A program made the position numbers and the translations under genes. A DNA stretch of 8,218 nt. Origin: CAKQOE01 sp051892195. GTDB lineage: Bacteria; Bacillota; Clostridia; Peptostreptococcales; Anaerovoracaceae. Below, piece after piece: positions 1-5,511 of the stretch. Below the pieces are notes generated by a model. That model did no database searches and was not told the origin of the DNA. It worked only from the letters and a program-made list of their open reading frames with translations. Every line of letters starts with the position of its first letter. Positions within the stretch are counted from its first letter, which is position 1. The DNA is taken from positions 1 through 8,218 of the forward strand of contig JBJFFZ010000132.1 in assembly GCA_051892195.1 (NCBI GenBank). Reading direction: 5' to 3'.

Positions 1-210
1 GTCGCTTCTGGTCTGGGAATCCATGTCCCTCCACTCTCTTGTCTCATAGAAGGACTTCTTTGCAGCAGCAACGGCTGCATTCACATCCTCCTCCGTAGCC
101 TGGGTCACTTCCGCCAGAACCTCACCGGTGGCTGGATTGAGCGTCTCCACCTTTGCTCCGCTGCTGCTTTCCTTCCATTCTCCGTCAATATACAATTTAC
201 AAAGCTTCAT
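1..210 (-). CDS. Aldehyde dehydrogenase, N-terminal fragment (likely aminobutyraldehyde dehydrogenase)
   Basis: The first 70 residues of an NAD(P)-dependent aldehyde dehydrogenase; the rest lies beyond the left edge. The sequence begins MKLCKLYIDGEW and continues with ETLNPATGEVLAEV and EEDVNAAVAAAKKSF. That is the standard family opening: a short strand, the N-P-A-T-G-E turn, then a helix rich in A, V and K. The catalytic Cys and Glu and the NAD site are not in the window. The ATG is preceded by AGGAGA at about 9 nt, so the start is well supported. The gene follows patA and an antiporter on the same strand. This context suggests oxidation of 4-aminobutanal, the PatA product, to GABA, but substrate cannot be read from this fragment; succinate semialdehyde or another aldehyde is possible. 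Family assignment is firm; substrate is inference. Confidence 0.88.
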   Translation of the reverse strand, partial: MKLCKLYIDGEWKESSSGAKVETLNPATGEVLAEVTQATEEDVNAAVAAAKKSFYETREWRDMDSQTRSD

Positions 211-235
211 AATTCTAATCTCCTGTTTCTTTACA

Positions 236-265
236 TTAATAACTTTTCAAATAATATTTTATCAA
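236..265 (-). promoter_or_regulatory. Possible promoter for the aldehyde dehydrogenase gene
   Basis: On the minus strand TTGATA (260-265, 5 of 6 to the -35 consensus) is followed 18 nt later by TATTAA (236-241, 4 of 6 to the -10). It lies in an A/T-rich stretch just before the gene and just after the G/C-rich hairpin behind the antiporter gene. The implied leader is only about 20 nt and contains the ribosome binding site. Chance matches are common in A/T-rich DNA, so this is tentative. Confidence 0.3.
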
Positions 266-268
266 AGG

Positions 269-295
269 CGCCGGCCCGCCGGCGGACATGCCGGC
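269..295 (-). terminator. G/C-rich hairpin cluster after the antiporter gene
   Basis: Two mutually exclusive perfect 6-bp stems are visible: CGCCGG/CCGGCG with a 4-nt loop (269-284) and GCCGGC/GCCGGC with a 6-nt loop (278-295). It begins about 25 nt after the antiporter stop codon. On the minus strand it is followed by CCTTTGATAAAAT, a poor U-tract, so it would be a weak or partial terminator, or a 3'-end stabilising hairpin. That would let some transcription run on into the aldehyde dehydrogenase gene. Confidence 0.35.
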
Positions 296-320
296 AGGAG
301 ATGCCTGTTTTTCCGGACGT

Positions 321-1676
321 TTATGTCATCATGAATCCTGCCGCCATAAAGGCCCCAAAGGCGAGGACTGCTGTAATCGCTACATACGGCAGCTGGGTCA
401 TTGCGTGCTCCATGTTGTCGATGCCGGAGCTCTGGGATGAGAGAACCGTAGCGTCTGCGTAGAAGCATGCATGGCTTCCGAAGGTACCGCCGGAAATGAT
501 GGCTGCCATCACCAGCAGAAGCGGTGATCCGATGGCTGCGCCCAGCGGAACAAAGATCGGAATAACAACGGCGGACATTCCCCAGTCAGAGCCTGTAATA
601 AAGGCAACGCCCCCCAGAATCAGGAATGCGATAGCAGGGAAAACAGCCGGTGTGATAATCGGTGATGCCAGATCGATGAGCCATTCCGTCATGCCCATTT
701 CGGCGCATACTTCCTTCAGGATAAATGCTCCTGTGAGCAGGAAGAAAATCGCAAGCATTCCTCCGAAACCGCTGACGGTCTGGTTGAAGAACTCTTCCAT
801 TGTGATGATCTTTCTCGGCACATACATGATGAGACATACGACCAGAGCCCCCAGAACCCCCAGAAGGATTTCACCTGTGATGGCAGAAATGACTACAAGA
901 ACGATCATCGGAATCAGGAAGTTCCAGATGTTTCCGTCCTGTTCCTGACCTTCATACTCATCGTGGTTGAACTTTCTGCTGGCTTCGCTGTAGGTCATGC
1001 CTGTTTCTTCCACACGCTGATATGCCTTCTTCATGGCGCCGATCTTCGGCATAATGCCTGCACAGAACAGCGCTACGATGCACAGAGCGATAATCGGATA
1101 GAAGCAGTACGGAATGGCATGGATGTATGCGGTGATTCCGTCGGCATAGACACTGGACACAGCGTCCTGTTCATAGAAAAGGCTGGCGTAGAACACGGCC
1201 CATGTGGACAGAGGCAGGAGCACGCATACCGGAGCCCCCGTGGAATCCAGCACGTAGGCCAGAGATTCTCTCGGCAGCTTCCGCTCATCATACAGGCGCT
1301 TCATACATGCCCCGATGGACAGAACGTTGAGGTAGTCATCGATAAAGATGAGAATCCCCATGATAAATGTGGCAAAGAGCGACTTTCTCTGGGAGTTGCA
1401 GATCTTTAAAATGATCTTTCCGAAGCCCAGGGTCCCCTTTGAAACGGTCAGCAGCGCCACCAGACTTCCGAACAGTCCGCACACCAGCCACAGCCAGGCG
1501 TTGTCTGCCACAACCTGCTGCAGAAGGTTGCACCACTCTACTGCAAAATCTTTTCCGTATAATACGATGGTCCCTGCCAGGGATCCTGCCAGAAGGCATT
1601 CTGTACACCGTCTGGTAATAATAGCTCCTGCGATAACCGCAAGTACGATGATGATGGCAATCAGTCCGTTTGACAT
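321..1676 (-). CDS. NhaC-family Na+/H+ antiporter-like membrane transporter
   Basis: An integral membrane protein of 451 residues, the usual size for Na+/H+ antiporter family PF03553 (NhaC group). Hydrophobic segments run along its length, about 11-12 in all, starting with one at residues 4-20. Family landmarks are FIDDYLNVLSIG at 111-122 (paired Asp in a membrane segment), LDSTGAPV at about 143-150, a GSDWGMSA segment in the C-terminal half, and GGTFGSHACFYADATVLSS at 396-414. Members exchange Na+ for H+, and some relatives (such as B. subtilis MleN) exchange organic solutes. The start chosen is MSNGL, because AAGGAGGG sits 7 nt before this ATG. An in-frame TTG 16 codons earlier lies inside a hairpin and lacks a binding site. 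The gene lies between patA and an aldehyde dehydrogenase on one strand, so it could supply Na+/H+ balance or move putrescine, GABA or a related solute. Family is firm; substrate is open. Confidence 0.88.
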   Translation of the reverse strand: MSNGLIAIIIVLAVIAGAIITRRCTECLLAGSLAGTIVLYGKDFAVEWCNLLQQVVADNAWLWLVCGLFGSLVALLTVSKGTLGFGKIILKICNSQRKSLFATFIMGILIFIDDYLNVLSIGACMKRLYDERKLPRESLAYVLDSTGAPVCVLLPLSTWAVFYASLFYEQDAVSSVYADGITAYIHAIPYCFYPIIALCIVALFCAGIMPKIGAMKKAYQRVEETGMTYSEASRKFNHDEYEGQEQDGNIWNFLIPMIVLVVISAITGEILLGVLGALVVCLIMYVPRKIITMEEFFNQTVSGFGGMLAIFFLLTGAFILKEVCAEMGMTEWLIDLASPIITPAVFPAIAFLILGGVAFITGSDWGMSAVVIPIFVPLGAAIGSPLLLVMAAIISGGTFGSHACFYADATVLSSQSSGIDNMEHAMTQLPYVAITAVLAFGAFMAAGFMMT

Positions 1677-1694
1677 ATACCGCCCTCCTTTCCT

Positions 1695-1713
1695 GCACAG
1701 CTTCGGGCTGTGC
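1695..1713 (-). promoter_or_regulatory. Hairpin next to the antiporter ribosome binding site
   Basis: A perfect 7-bp stem, GCACAGC/GCTGTGC, with a 5-nt loop (CCGAA on the transcribed strand). It ends a few nt before the AAGGAGGG of the antiporter gene and lies between that site and the upstream terminator. It leaves the binding site itself single-stranded, so it could stabilise the mRNA 5' end or keep the site open. The structure is read directly; the role is inference. Confidence 0.45.
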
Positions 1714-1731
1714 CTTCGCAACACTTTTTAC

Positions 1732-1769
1732 AAAAAGGGCACACAGAATCCAGCGTGTTCTGCGTGCCC
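1732..1769 (-). terminator. Strong intrinsic terminator between patA and the antiporter gene
   Basis: On the minus strand GGGCACGCAGAA (1758-1769) pairs with TTCTGTGTGCCC (1737-1748) over 12 bp with one G-U wobble. The loop is 9 nt and TTTTTG follows at once. This is a textbook Rho-independent terminator in the direction of patA. It ends only about 55 nt before the antiporter start codon. It therefore either ends the patA transcript or works as an attenuator in the antiporter leader. Confidence 0.8.
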
Positions 1770-1810
1770 CATTGCACTTACCAATATCGAATAAAATTGT
1801 TTTTATGTAT

Positions 1811-1827
1811 CAGCGGCCGGGCCGCTG
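1811..1827. repeat. Compact G/C inverted repeat after patA
   Basis: CAGCGGC and GCCGCTG form a perfect 7-bp stem around a 3-nt loop, starting 36 nt beyond the patA stop codon. A competing 5-bp stem, GCTGC-AAAA-GCAGC at 1824-1837, shares its right arm, so two alternative folds exist. No U-tract follows on the minus strand (the next bases are ATACATAAAAAC), so it is not a standard terminator. It may be a 3'-end stabiliser or part of a switching leader for the antiporter gene. Confidence 0.4.
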
Positions 1828-1863
1828 CAAAAGCAGCCCTGACCTCTGAAGAGTGAGAATTCA

Positions 1864-2778
1864 TTACAGATTCTGTGCTGCCTTTACCTCTGCCAGAGAT
1901 TCGTCGAGACGGGTGATTACGTCTTCGATGTCCTGGTCGGACAGCATGGCGGTCGGCTCGAAGCGGATGGTCTTTGCATTGACCAGCGTTCCTGCTGTCA
2001 TGACTCTTCTCTTGAAGAGTCCCTTGGATACTTCATAGCCCAGGTCGGAAGTGTTGTATTCCACTGCCAGCATCAGGCCCGTACCGCGGACCTCCTGAAT
2101 GATTTCCGGATACTTGTCTGCCATCTTCTGGAGTCCTGCCTTGAGCTTTTCGCCCTTNNNNNNNNNNNNNNNNNNNNNNNNNNNNNNNNNNNNNNNNNNN
2201 NNNNNNNNNNNNNNNNNNNNNNNNNNNNNNNNNNNNNNNNNNNNNNNNNNNNNNNNNCCTACGGTGGAGATGTACCATCTGCCGCCGGTGGCGATACGGG
2301 CAAGCTTCAGGGCCATTTCTACTGCTTCGGCGCCGCCGTTTGTAAAGAAGCACTGCTGCAGGTCTCCCGGTGTAATGTCAGCCAGAGCCTTTGCAAGATA
2401 TCCTCTCAGCGGATCCAGCAGCTCCTGTGAATGAAGGGCCTGATGATCCAGCTGTGCCCTTACCACATCCATGATTTCCGGGTTTCTGTGACCGCAGGTA
2501 TAAATACCGAAGCCGCCGAGGCAGTCGATGAACTTTTCATCGTTGAGGCCGTAGCAGTAAGCGCCTTCATCCCACCATTCAAGAATCGCGCCTCCTTCGG
2601 AGTCATCGGATACGGACTTTCTGTACTTCAGCCAGCCCGGGCTTACATAGTTATCAAAATAATCGATGGTTTCTGCCACCATCTTCTTTTTTTCTTCTGC
2701 AGGAATGTCCTTGTTGTCTGTCTTGATCAGTCCGATGACCCTTTCCAGATCCTTGATTACCTGTGCGTTGTCTCCCAT
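1864..2778 (-). CDS. patA: Putrescine aminotransferase (class III), interrupted by assembly gap
   Basis: A class III PLP-dependent aminotransferase that moves the amino group of putrescine to 2-oxoglutarate, giving 4-aminobutanal (which cyclises to 1-pyrroline) and glutamate. The N-terminal half closely resembles E. coli PatA/YgjG: NYVSPGWLKYRKSV at 43-56, FIDCLGGFGIYTCGHRNP at 83-100, HSQELLDPLR at 116-125 and FFTNGGAEAVEMALKLA at 144-160 (PLP phosphate-binding region). After the gap the C-terminal domain resumes with KYPEIIQEVRGTGLMLAVEY and MTAGTLVNAKTIRFEP. The 100 N fall where the large PLP domain should be, so the PLP-binding Lys, the Asp that contacts the pyridine N and about 180 residues are unseen. 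The start MGDNAQ is chosen because AAGGAGG lies 8 nt before it; an in-frame ATG 37 codons upstream has no binding site and lies in the leader. Both ends are intact with no stops, so it is probably a working gene. Confidence 0.92.
   Translation of the reverse strand: MGDNAQVIKDLERVIGLIKTDNKDIPAEEKKKMVAETIDYFDNYVSPGWLKYRKSVSDDSEGGAILEWWDEGAYCYGLNDEKFIDCLGGFGIYTCGHRNPEIMDVVRAQLDHQALHSQELLDPLRGYLAKALADITPGDLQQCFFTNGGAEAVEMALKLARIATGGRWYISTVXXXXXXXXXXXXXXXXXXXXXXXXXXXXXXXXXXKGEKLKAGLQKMADKYPEIIQEVRGTGLMLAVEYNTSDLGYEVSKGLFKRRVMTAGTLVNAKTIRFEPTAMLSDQDIEDVITRLDESLAEVKAAQNL
2158..2257. other. Assembly gap (100 N) inside patA
   Basis: Exactly 100 unknown bases, the round number assemblers use for a gap of unknown size. 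From memory of E. coli PatA, the residues flanking it are about 180-185 apart, so about 550 nt are missing where 100 are shown. All coordinates to the right would shift if it were filled. Confidence 0.97.
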
Positions 2779-2803
2779 TTCTGTTTCCTCCTTAAGGTGC
2801 CGG

Positions 2804-2866
2804 CTAAGATAAAAGCGTATCCGAAATACAGAATCCGGGCCCCGGGTTCCGTCTTCGATACGCCAT
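2804..2866 (-). CDS. Possible 20-codon leader peptide upstream of patA
   Basis: An ATG at 2864-2866, with GGTGAG 6 nt before it, opens a 20-codon frame that ends at TAG (2804-2806), 25 nt before the patA start codon. Codons 4-6 are CGA AGA CGG, three consecutive Arg codons, giving MAYRRRNP at the start. The Arg codons and those before them overlap the 5' arm of the terminator-like hairpin at 2806-2863. Arginine is a common precursor of putrescine, which makes an attenuation peptide conceivable. Frames this short arise often by chance, the ribosome binding site is modest, and no homology is known to me. Confidence 0.25.
   Translation of the reverse strand: MAYRRRNPGPGFCISDTLLS
2806..2863 (-). 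promoter_or_regulatory. Terminator-like hairpin in the patA leader (candidate attenuator)
   Basis: On the minus strand GCGTATCGAA (2854-2863) pairs with TTCGGATACGC (2815-2825) over 10 bp with one bulged G. It encloses a smaller stem, GAACCCG/CGGATTC (2831-2849), with one mismatch. TTTTATCTT follows directly, a broken U-tract. It sits between the patA promoter and the patA ribosome binding site, where an attenuator would act. The stem is read directly; termination is inferred and the U-tract is imperfect. Confidence 0.4.
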
Positions 2867-3001
2867 TGTATCTCACCATTGTTCAACATTATACTTTTTT
2901 ACATATAACTCCGGGGCGCATGCCCCTTTACCGGGTACCGGGCGGGATCCTGTGAACCTCCAGGCTCTTCTGATTCCTTCCGTTCCCTTTCTTTTATCTG
3001 T

Positions 3002-3030
3002 ATTTTAGTATCCATTGTATACATTTTCAA
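3002..3030 (-). promoter_or_regulatory. Sigma-A-type promoter for patA
   Basis: On the minus strand TTGAAA (3025-3030) and TAAAAT (3002-3007) each match 5 of 6 consensus positions and are separated by exactly 17 nt. The surroundings are A/T-rich and downstream of the purC terminator. The expected transcript start is near 2995, giving patA a leader of about 215 nt, long enough to hold regulatory structure. Confidence 0.7.
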
Positions 3031-3191
3031 TAGTACATTGGAACTAAAATTGTACTTATTTAGGGTTATAGTCTACTACTTTTAGATTATCATTTCGTAT
3101 CATATGCTCCGGAAAAGGGTTTTTTATGCGCAACACTGCCCCGGGTTTCAGGATCAAAACGAACCGGCCCCGGAAAAAAGTGTCTTCCATT

Positions 3192-3229
3192 AAAAAAGCA
3201 CCCCGGCGCATTGCTGCAGGCGGGATGCT
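3192..3229 (-). terminator. Intrinsic terminator after purC
   Basis: On the minus strand AGCATCCCG (3221-3229) pairs with CGGGGTGCT (3197-3205) over 9 bp with one U-G wobble, followed by TTTTTT. It begins about 107 nt after the purC stop codon. Together with the promoter at 3002-3030 it separates purC from patA transcription. Confidence 0.75.
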
Positions 3230-3336
3230 GTCTGTTGTTTATATAGTCTGTTAGTCTGTGTTTCGGAAATTCATGAGGAACGCACCGCTTTCCCCCTCTG
3301 AGCAAATGCAGTGGACAGTCCCCTGGAATATCTGAA

Positions 3337-4203
3337 TTATAACGGCTTTCCTGTCAGGAGCTCGTAAGCCTGCAGGTACTTGCCGATGGTCTTGTCCACA
3401 ATGTCCTCTGGAAGGGTCCAGTCGTGTTCGTTGGACTTGAGCCAGTCTCTTGCAAACTGCTTGTCGAAGGAAGGCTGGCCGTGGCCCGGCTCATAGCCCT
3501 CTGCAGGCCAGAACCGTGAGCTGTCCGGCGTAAGCATTTCGTCTCCGATGACGATGTTGCCTTCTTCGTCCAGACCGAACTCAAACTTTGTGTCGGCAAT
3601 GATGATGCCTTTGCTTAAGGCGTACTCTGCGCACTTCTTATATAAAGCAATGGTCAGGTCTCTCAGCTTTGCAGCGTACTCCTCCCCTTTTCCCGGGAAA
3701 CGCTTTTCCAGATACGCGATGCTCTCCTCGTAGGAAATATTTTCGTCGTGGTCGCCGATCTCTGCCTTTGTGGACGGAGTGTAAATCGGTTCCGGCAGCT
3801 TGTCGGATTCCTTCAGGCCTTCCGGCAGGCGGATGCCGCAGACCTCACCGGTCTTTTTGTAGCTTTCCCAGCCGCTGCCTGTGATGTAGCCTCTTACGAT
3901 GCACTCCACCGGAAGCATCTCAAGCTTTCTGCACAGCATGCTGTTGCCGTCAAACCGGGGCTGCCGGAAAAATTCCGGCATATCCTTTACATCAACGGAA
4001 ATCATATGGTTCGGCACAATATCCTTTGTCAGATCAAACCAGAACTTTGACATCTGGGTCAGCACGGTGCCCTTCTTTGTCACCTGGTTGTTGAGAATCA
4101 CGTCAAAGCAGCTGATCCGGTCCGTTGCAACCATAATCAGGCTGTCTCCGTTGTCGTAGATCTCTCTGACCTTTCCTTCCTTAATCGGCTTCATTTCCTG
4201 CAT
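3337..4203 (-). CDS. purC: SAICAR synthetase, long form
   Basis: Phosphoribosylaminoimidazole-succinocarboxamide synthase, a cytosolic enzyme of purine synthesis that joins CAIR and aspartate using ATP to make SAICAR. Its 288 residues contain the expected landmarks: the phosphate-binding start KEGKVREIY at 8-16, TDRISCFD at 27-34, signature LPVECIVRGYITGSGW at 97-112, YTPSTKAEIGDHDENIS at 141-157, signature IIADTKFEFG at 201-210, and DEMLTPDSSRFW at 221-232. It is longer than the roughly 240-residue enzymes of E. coli and B. subtilis and resembles the longer yeast Ade1-like form. The start has GAGG about 10 nt upstream; M4 is a less likely alternative. No other pur gene is present, so this is a detached purC with its own promoter and terminator, 123 nt from azlD. 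Complete, with no missing key motif. Confidence 0.96.
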   Translation of the reverse strand: MQEMKPIKEGKVREIYDNGDSLIMVATDRISCFDVILNNQVTKKGTVLTQMSKFWFDLTKDIVPNHMISVDVKDMPEFFRQPRFDGNSMLCRKLEMLPVECIVRGYITGSGWESYKKTGEVCGIRLPEGLKESDKLPEPIYTPSTKAEIGDHDENISYEESIAYLEKRFPGKGEEYAAKLRDLTIALYKKCAEYALSKGIIIADTKFEFGLDEEGNIVIGDEMLTPDSSRFWPAEGYEPGHGQPSFDKQFARDWLKSNEHDWTLPEDIVDKTIGKYLQAYELLTGKPL

Positions 4204-4254
4204 TTTGTCTTTACCTCAATTCTGTATCTCATTTTTAAATTAACAATTCTTCGG

Positions 4255-4271
4255 GGCAGCCCGGGGCTGCC
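4255..4271. repeat. Compact G/C inverted repeat in the purC leader
   Basis: GGCAGCC and GGCTGCC form a perfect 7-bp stem with a 3-nt loop. If the promoter at 4281-4309 is right, this hairpin lies at the extreme 5' end of the purC mRNA, where it could slow decay. No U-tract follows on the minus strand, so it is not a normal terminator for azlD. It resembles the hairpin at 1811-1827 in size and loop. Confidence 0.45.
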
Positions 4272-4280
4272 GTCTCCATC

Positions 4281-4309
4281 ATTTTACACGCTGGATTCTG
4301 TTATGTATA
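4281..4309 (-). promoter_or_regulatory. Likely promoter for purC
   Basis: On the minus strand TATACA (4304-4309, 4 of 6) and TAAAAT (4281-4286, 5 of 6) are spaced 17 nt apart, just after the azlD stop codon. The expected start is near 4274, giving a leader of about 70 nt. No convincing PurR box or purine riboswitch core was recognised here. With no strong terminator after azlD, read-through could add to purC expression. Confidence 0.45.
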
Positions 4310-4326
4310 CAAGATTTTTGTATTTT

Positions 4327-4653
4327 TTATACAAATACAACCTGCAGAAGCACCATGTAGAGCAGGGTTCCTGCAAGAATGGAAAGCAGGGTGTTGTGCT
4401 TCCATTTGTGCAGGGCCACTACGGTCACCATGGCCATCAGCTCCGGAAGTCCGTGGCTGCCCTCAAACAGGGTAACGCCTTTCAGGCAGTAAACCACCAG
4501 CATGCCCATGATGGCATAAGGAAGCACTGTGCCCAGATAGAGCACCGCCTGGGGAGTGTTTCTGCGAAACAGCACAAAGGGTGCGAACCGGATGGCCATG
4601 GTCACGGCTGCAATGACTGCCACCAGCAGCATGGAATGAATCTGTCCCGTCAT
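4327..4653 (-). CDS. azlD: AzlD-family branched-chain amino acid exporter subunit
   Basis: The small membrane partner of AzlC, 108 residues, normal for the family, with about four hydrophobic segments: about 6-20, 38-56, 66-82 and 88-106. Visible family features are AVTMAIRFAPFVLF near the start (the conserved R-F-P turn after the first segment) and a Pro-Tyr-Ala-Ile-Met-Gly stretch in the second segment. AzlCD exports branched-chain amino acids and gives resistance to 4-azaleucine in B. subtilis. The start MTGQIHSM overlaps the azlC stop in ATGA, which implies translational coupling. The frame is open upstream for another 75 codons, but that part is antisense-like G/C-rich sequence inside azlC and is not used. 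The stop codon lies in a 7-bp A/T hairpin (4317-4335) without a G/C stem, so I do not call a terminator there. Confidence 0.9.
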   Translation of the reverse strand: MTGQIHSMLLVAVIAAVTMAIRFAPFVLFRRNTPQAVLYLGTVLPYAIMGMLVVYCLKGVTLFEGSHGLPELMAMVTVVALHKWKHNTLLSILAGTLLYMVLLQVVFV

Positions 4654-5501
4654 GGCTGCACTCCTTTCCCTTCGTCCCGGTGTTCCTCCGGCGCCGCGGG
4701 CTCTGCCCGCCCCTGCAGTACTTCGTCCTTTTCCATCAGGGGCCGGAGAAGGAACATGGCCGCTGCGATCAGCAGCATGGAGGGAATGAGAAACCGCGAT
4801 GGCCCGAAGAGGATCAGGCACAGCAGGGAGATTCCCACGCCGCAGAGAGCAGGAATGTGATTTTTGCTCTGCTCCCACTGCTCCACAAAGATTACGGTAA
4901 ACAGGGCGGTCATGGAAAAATCAATGCCCAGGGAGTTGAAATTCAGCTGTTCTCCCAGTACAGCCCCCAGAACGCTGCCGAAAATCCAGTAGCACTGGTT
5001 CATGGCGGACAGGTACAGGTAATACTTCTTTCTGTCCGCGTCCCCGGGAAGCTCCGGGGAACACACCAGGGAAAAGGTCTCGTCGGTAAGGGCAAAGATC
5101 AGATAGGGCTTTGCCCGCCCTGCATCCTGGTAGGGACGCAGCATGGTGATTCCGTAAAACAGGTGACGGATGTTTACCATAAGGGTCATGAGGGCGGCTG
5201 TGATCAGGGATGCTCCTGCGCTGAGAAGATCTACGGCCACGTACTGCATGGAGCCTGCGTAGATGGCGGCGCTCATGACCAGAGCCCACATCCAGGAGTA
5301 GCCTGCTTTCTGCAGCAGGACCCCGAAGCCGAAGCCCAGGACGATGTACCCTGCCATCACCGGAACGGAGGCCCGGAAGGCGTATGCCAGGGTGCTGCTG
5401 TGCGGGGGTGCCGCGGAGCGCACGGGCGGCTTCTCTCCGGCGATGGCGGCTGTTCCGGCGGAGTTGTTTGCATTGTGTTCTGTTTTTGGTGTTTTCTCCA
5501 T
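4650..5501 (-). CDS. azlC: AzlC-family branched-chain amino acid exporter, large subunit
   Basis: The larger subunit of the AzlCD exporter, an inner-membrane protein of 283 residues. Family landmarks are YIVLGFGFGVLLQKAG at 52-67, MSAAIYAGSMQYVAVDLL at 76-93, MVNIRHLFYGITM at 108-120 and FALTDETFSLV at 136-146. Hydrophobic segments follow to about residue 260. It carries a hydrophilic N-terminal tail of about 38 residues and a charged C-terminal tail of about 25, longer than typical members of about 230-240. The start MEKTPK is chosen because AGAGACAGGG lies just before it and it begins 10 nt after the SUFU-gene stop codon. An earlier ATG at 5543 would overlap that gene by 32 nt and has no binding site. 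It forms an operon with the SUFU gene upstream and azlD downstream. Pairing with azlD makes the family call firm; the exact exported amino acid is not shown. Confidence 0.92.
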   Translation of the reverse strand: MEKTPKTEHNANNSAGTAAIAGEKPPVRSAAPPHSSTLAYAFRASVPVMAGYIVLGFGFGVLLQKAGYSWMWALVMSAAIYAGSMQYVAVDLLSAGASLITAALMTLMVNIRHLFYGITMLRPYQDAGRAKPYLIFALTDETFSLVCSPELPGDADRKKYYLYLSAMNQCYWIFGSVLGAVLGEQLNFNSLGIDFSMTALFTVIFVEQWEQSKNHIPALCGVGISLLCLILFGPSRFLIPSMLLIAAAMFLLRPLMEKDEVLQGRAEPAAPEEHRDEGKGVQP

Positions 5502-5511
5502 AGCCCTGTCT

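Larger units (their letters stand above)
2779..3336. other. Non-coding region between purC and patA
   Basis: A 558-nt stretch with no gene I can support. It holds the purC terminator (3192-3229), the patA promoter (3002-3030) and a patA leader of about 215 nt. The leader contains a small GGGGC/GCCCC hairpin (2913-2926), a lone TATAAT on the minus strand near 2890 with no -35 partner, the possible leader peptide and the terminator-like hairpin. Around 3100-3190 I see only imperfect G/C-rich inverted repeats (CCCCGGG, CCGGCCCCGG) flanked by A runs, with no clear role. Confidence 0.6.

Noticed and set aside
2779..2889. 37-codon N-terminal extension of patA from an upstream ATG
   Set aside because: No ribosome binding site is present, it overlaps a TATAAT-like sequence and the leader hairpin, and the internal ATG has an excellent AAGGAGG. 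The extension also does not look like the start of a PatA protein.
3130..3176. G/C inverted repeat followed by A6 on the plus strand, possible extra terminator
   Set aside because: The stem CCGGGTTT/GAACCGG needs a bulge, the loop is long, and no U-tract follows in either direction at the right place. The terminator at 3192-3229 already serves purC.
3090..3305. Minus-strand 71-codon frame after purC
   Set aside because: It starts at a TTG without support, contains the purC terminator hairpin within it, and its composition is not protein-like.
4204..4330. Possible PurR box in the purC upstream region (CCGAAGAATTGTT)
   Set aside because: Only one weak half-site is visible and it does not hold up against the PurR box consensus as I know it.
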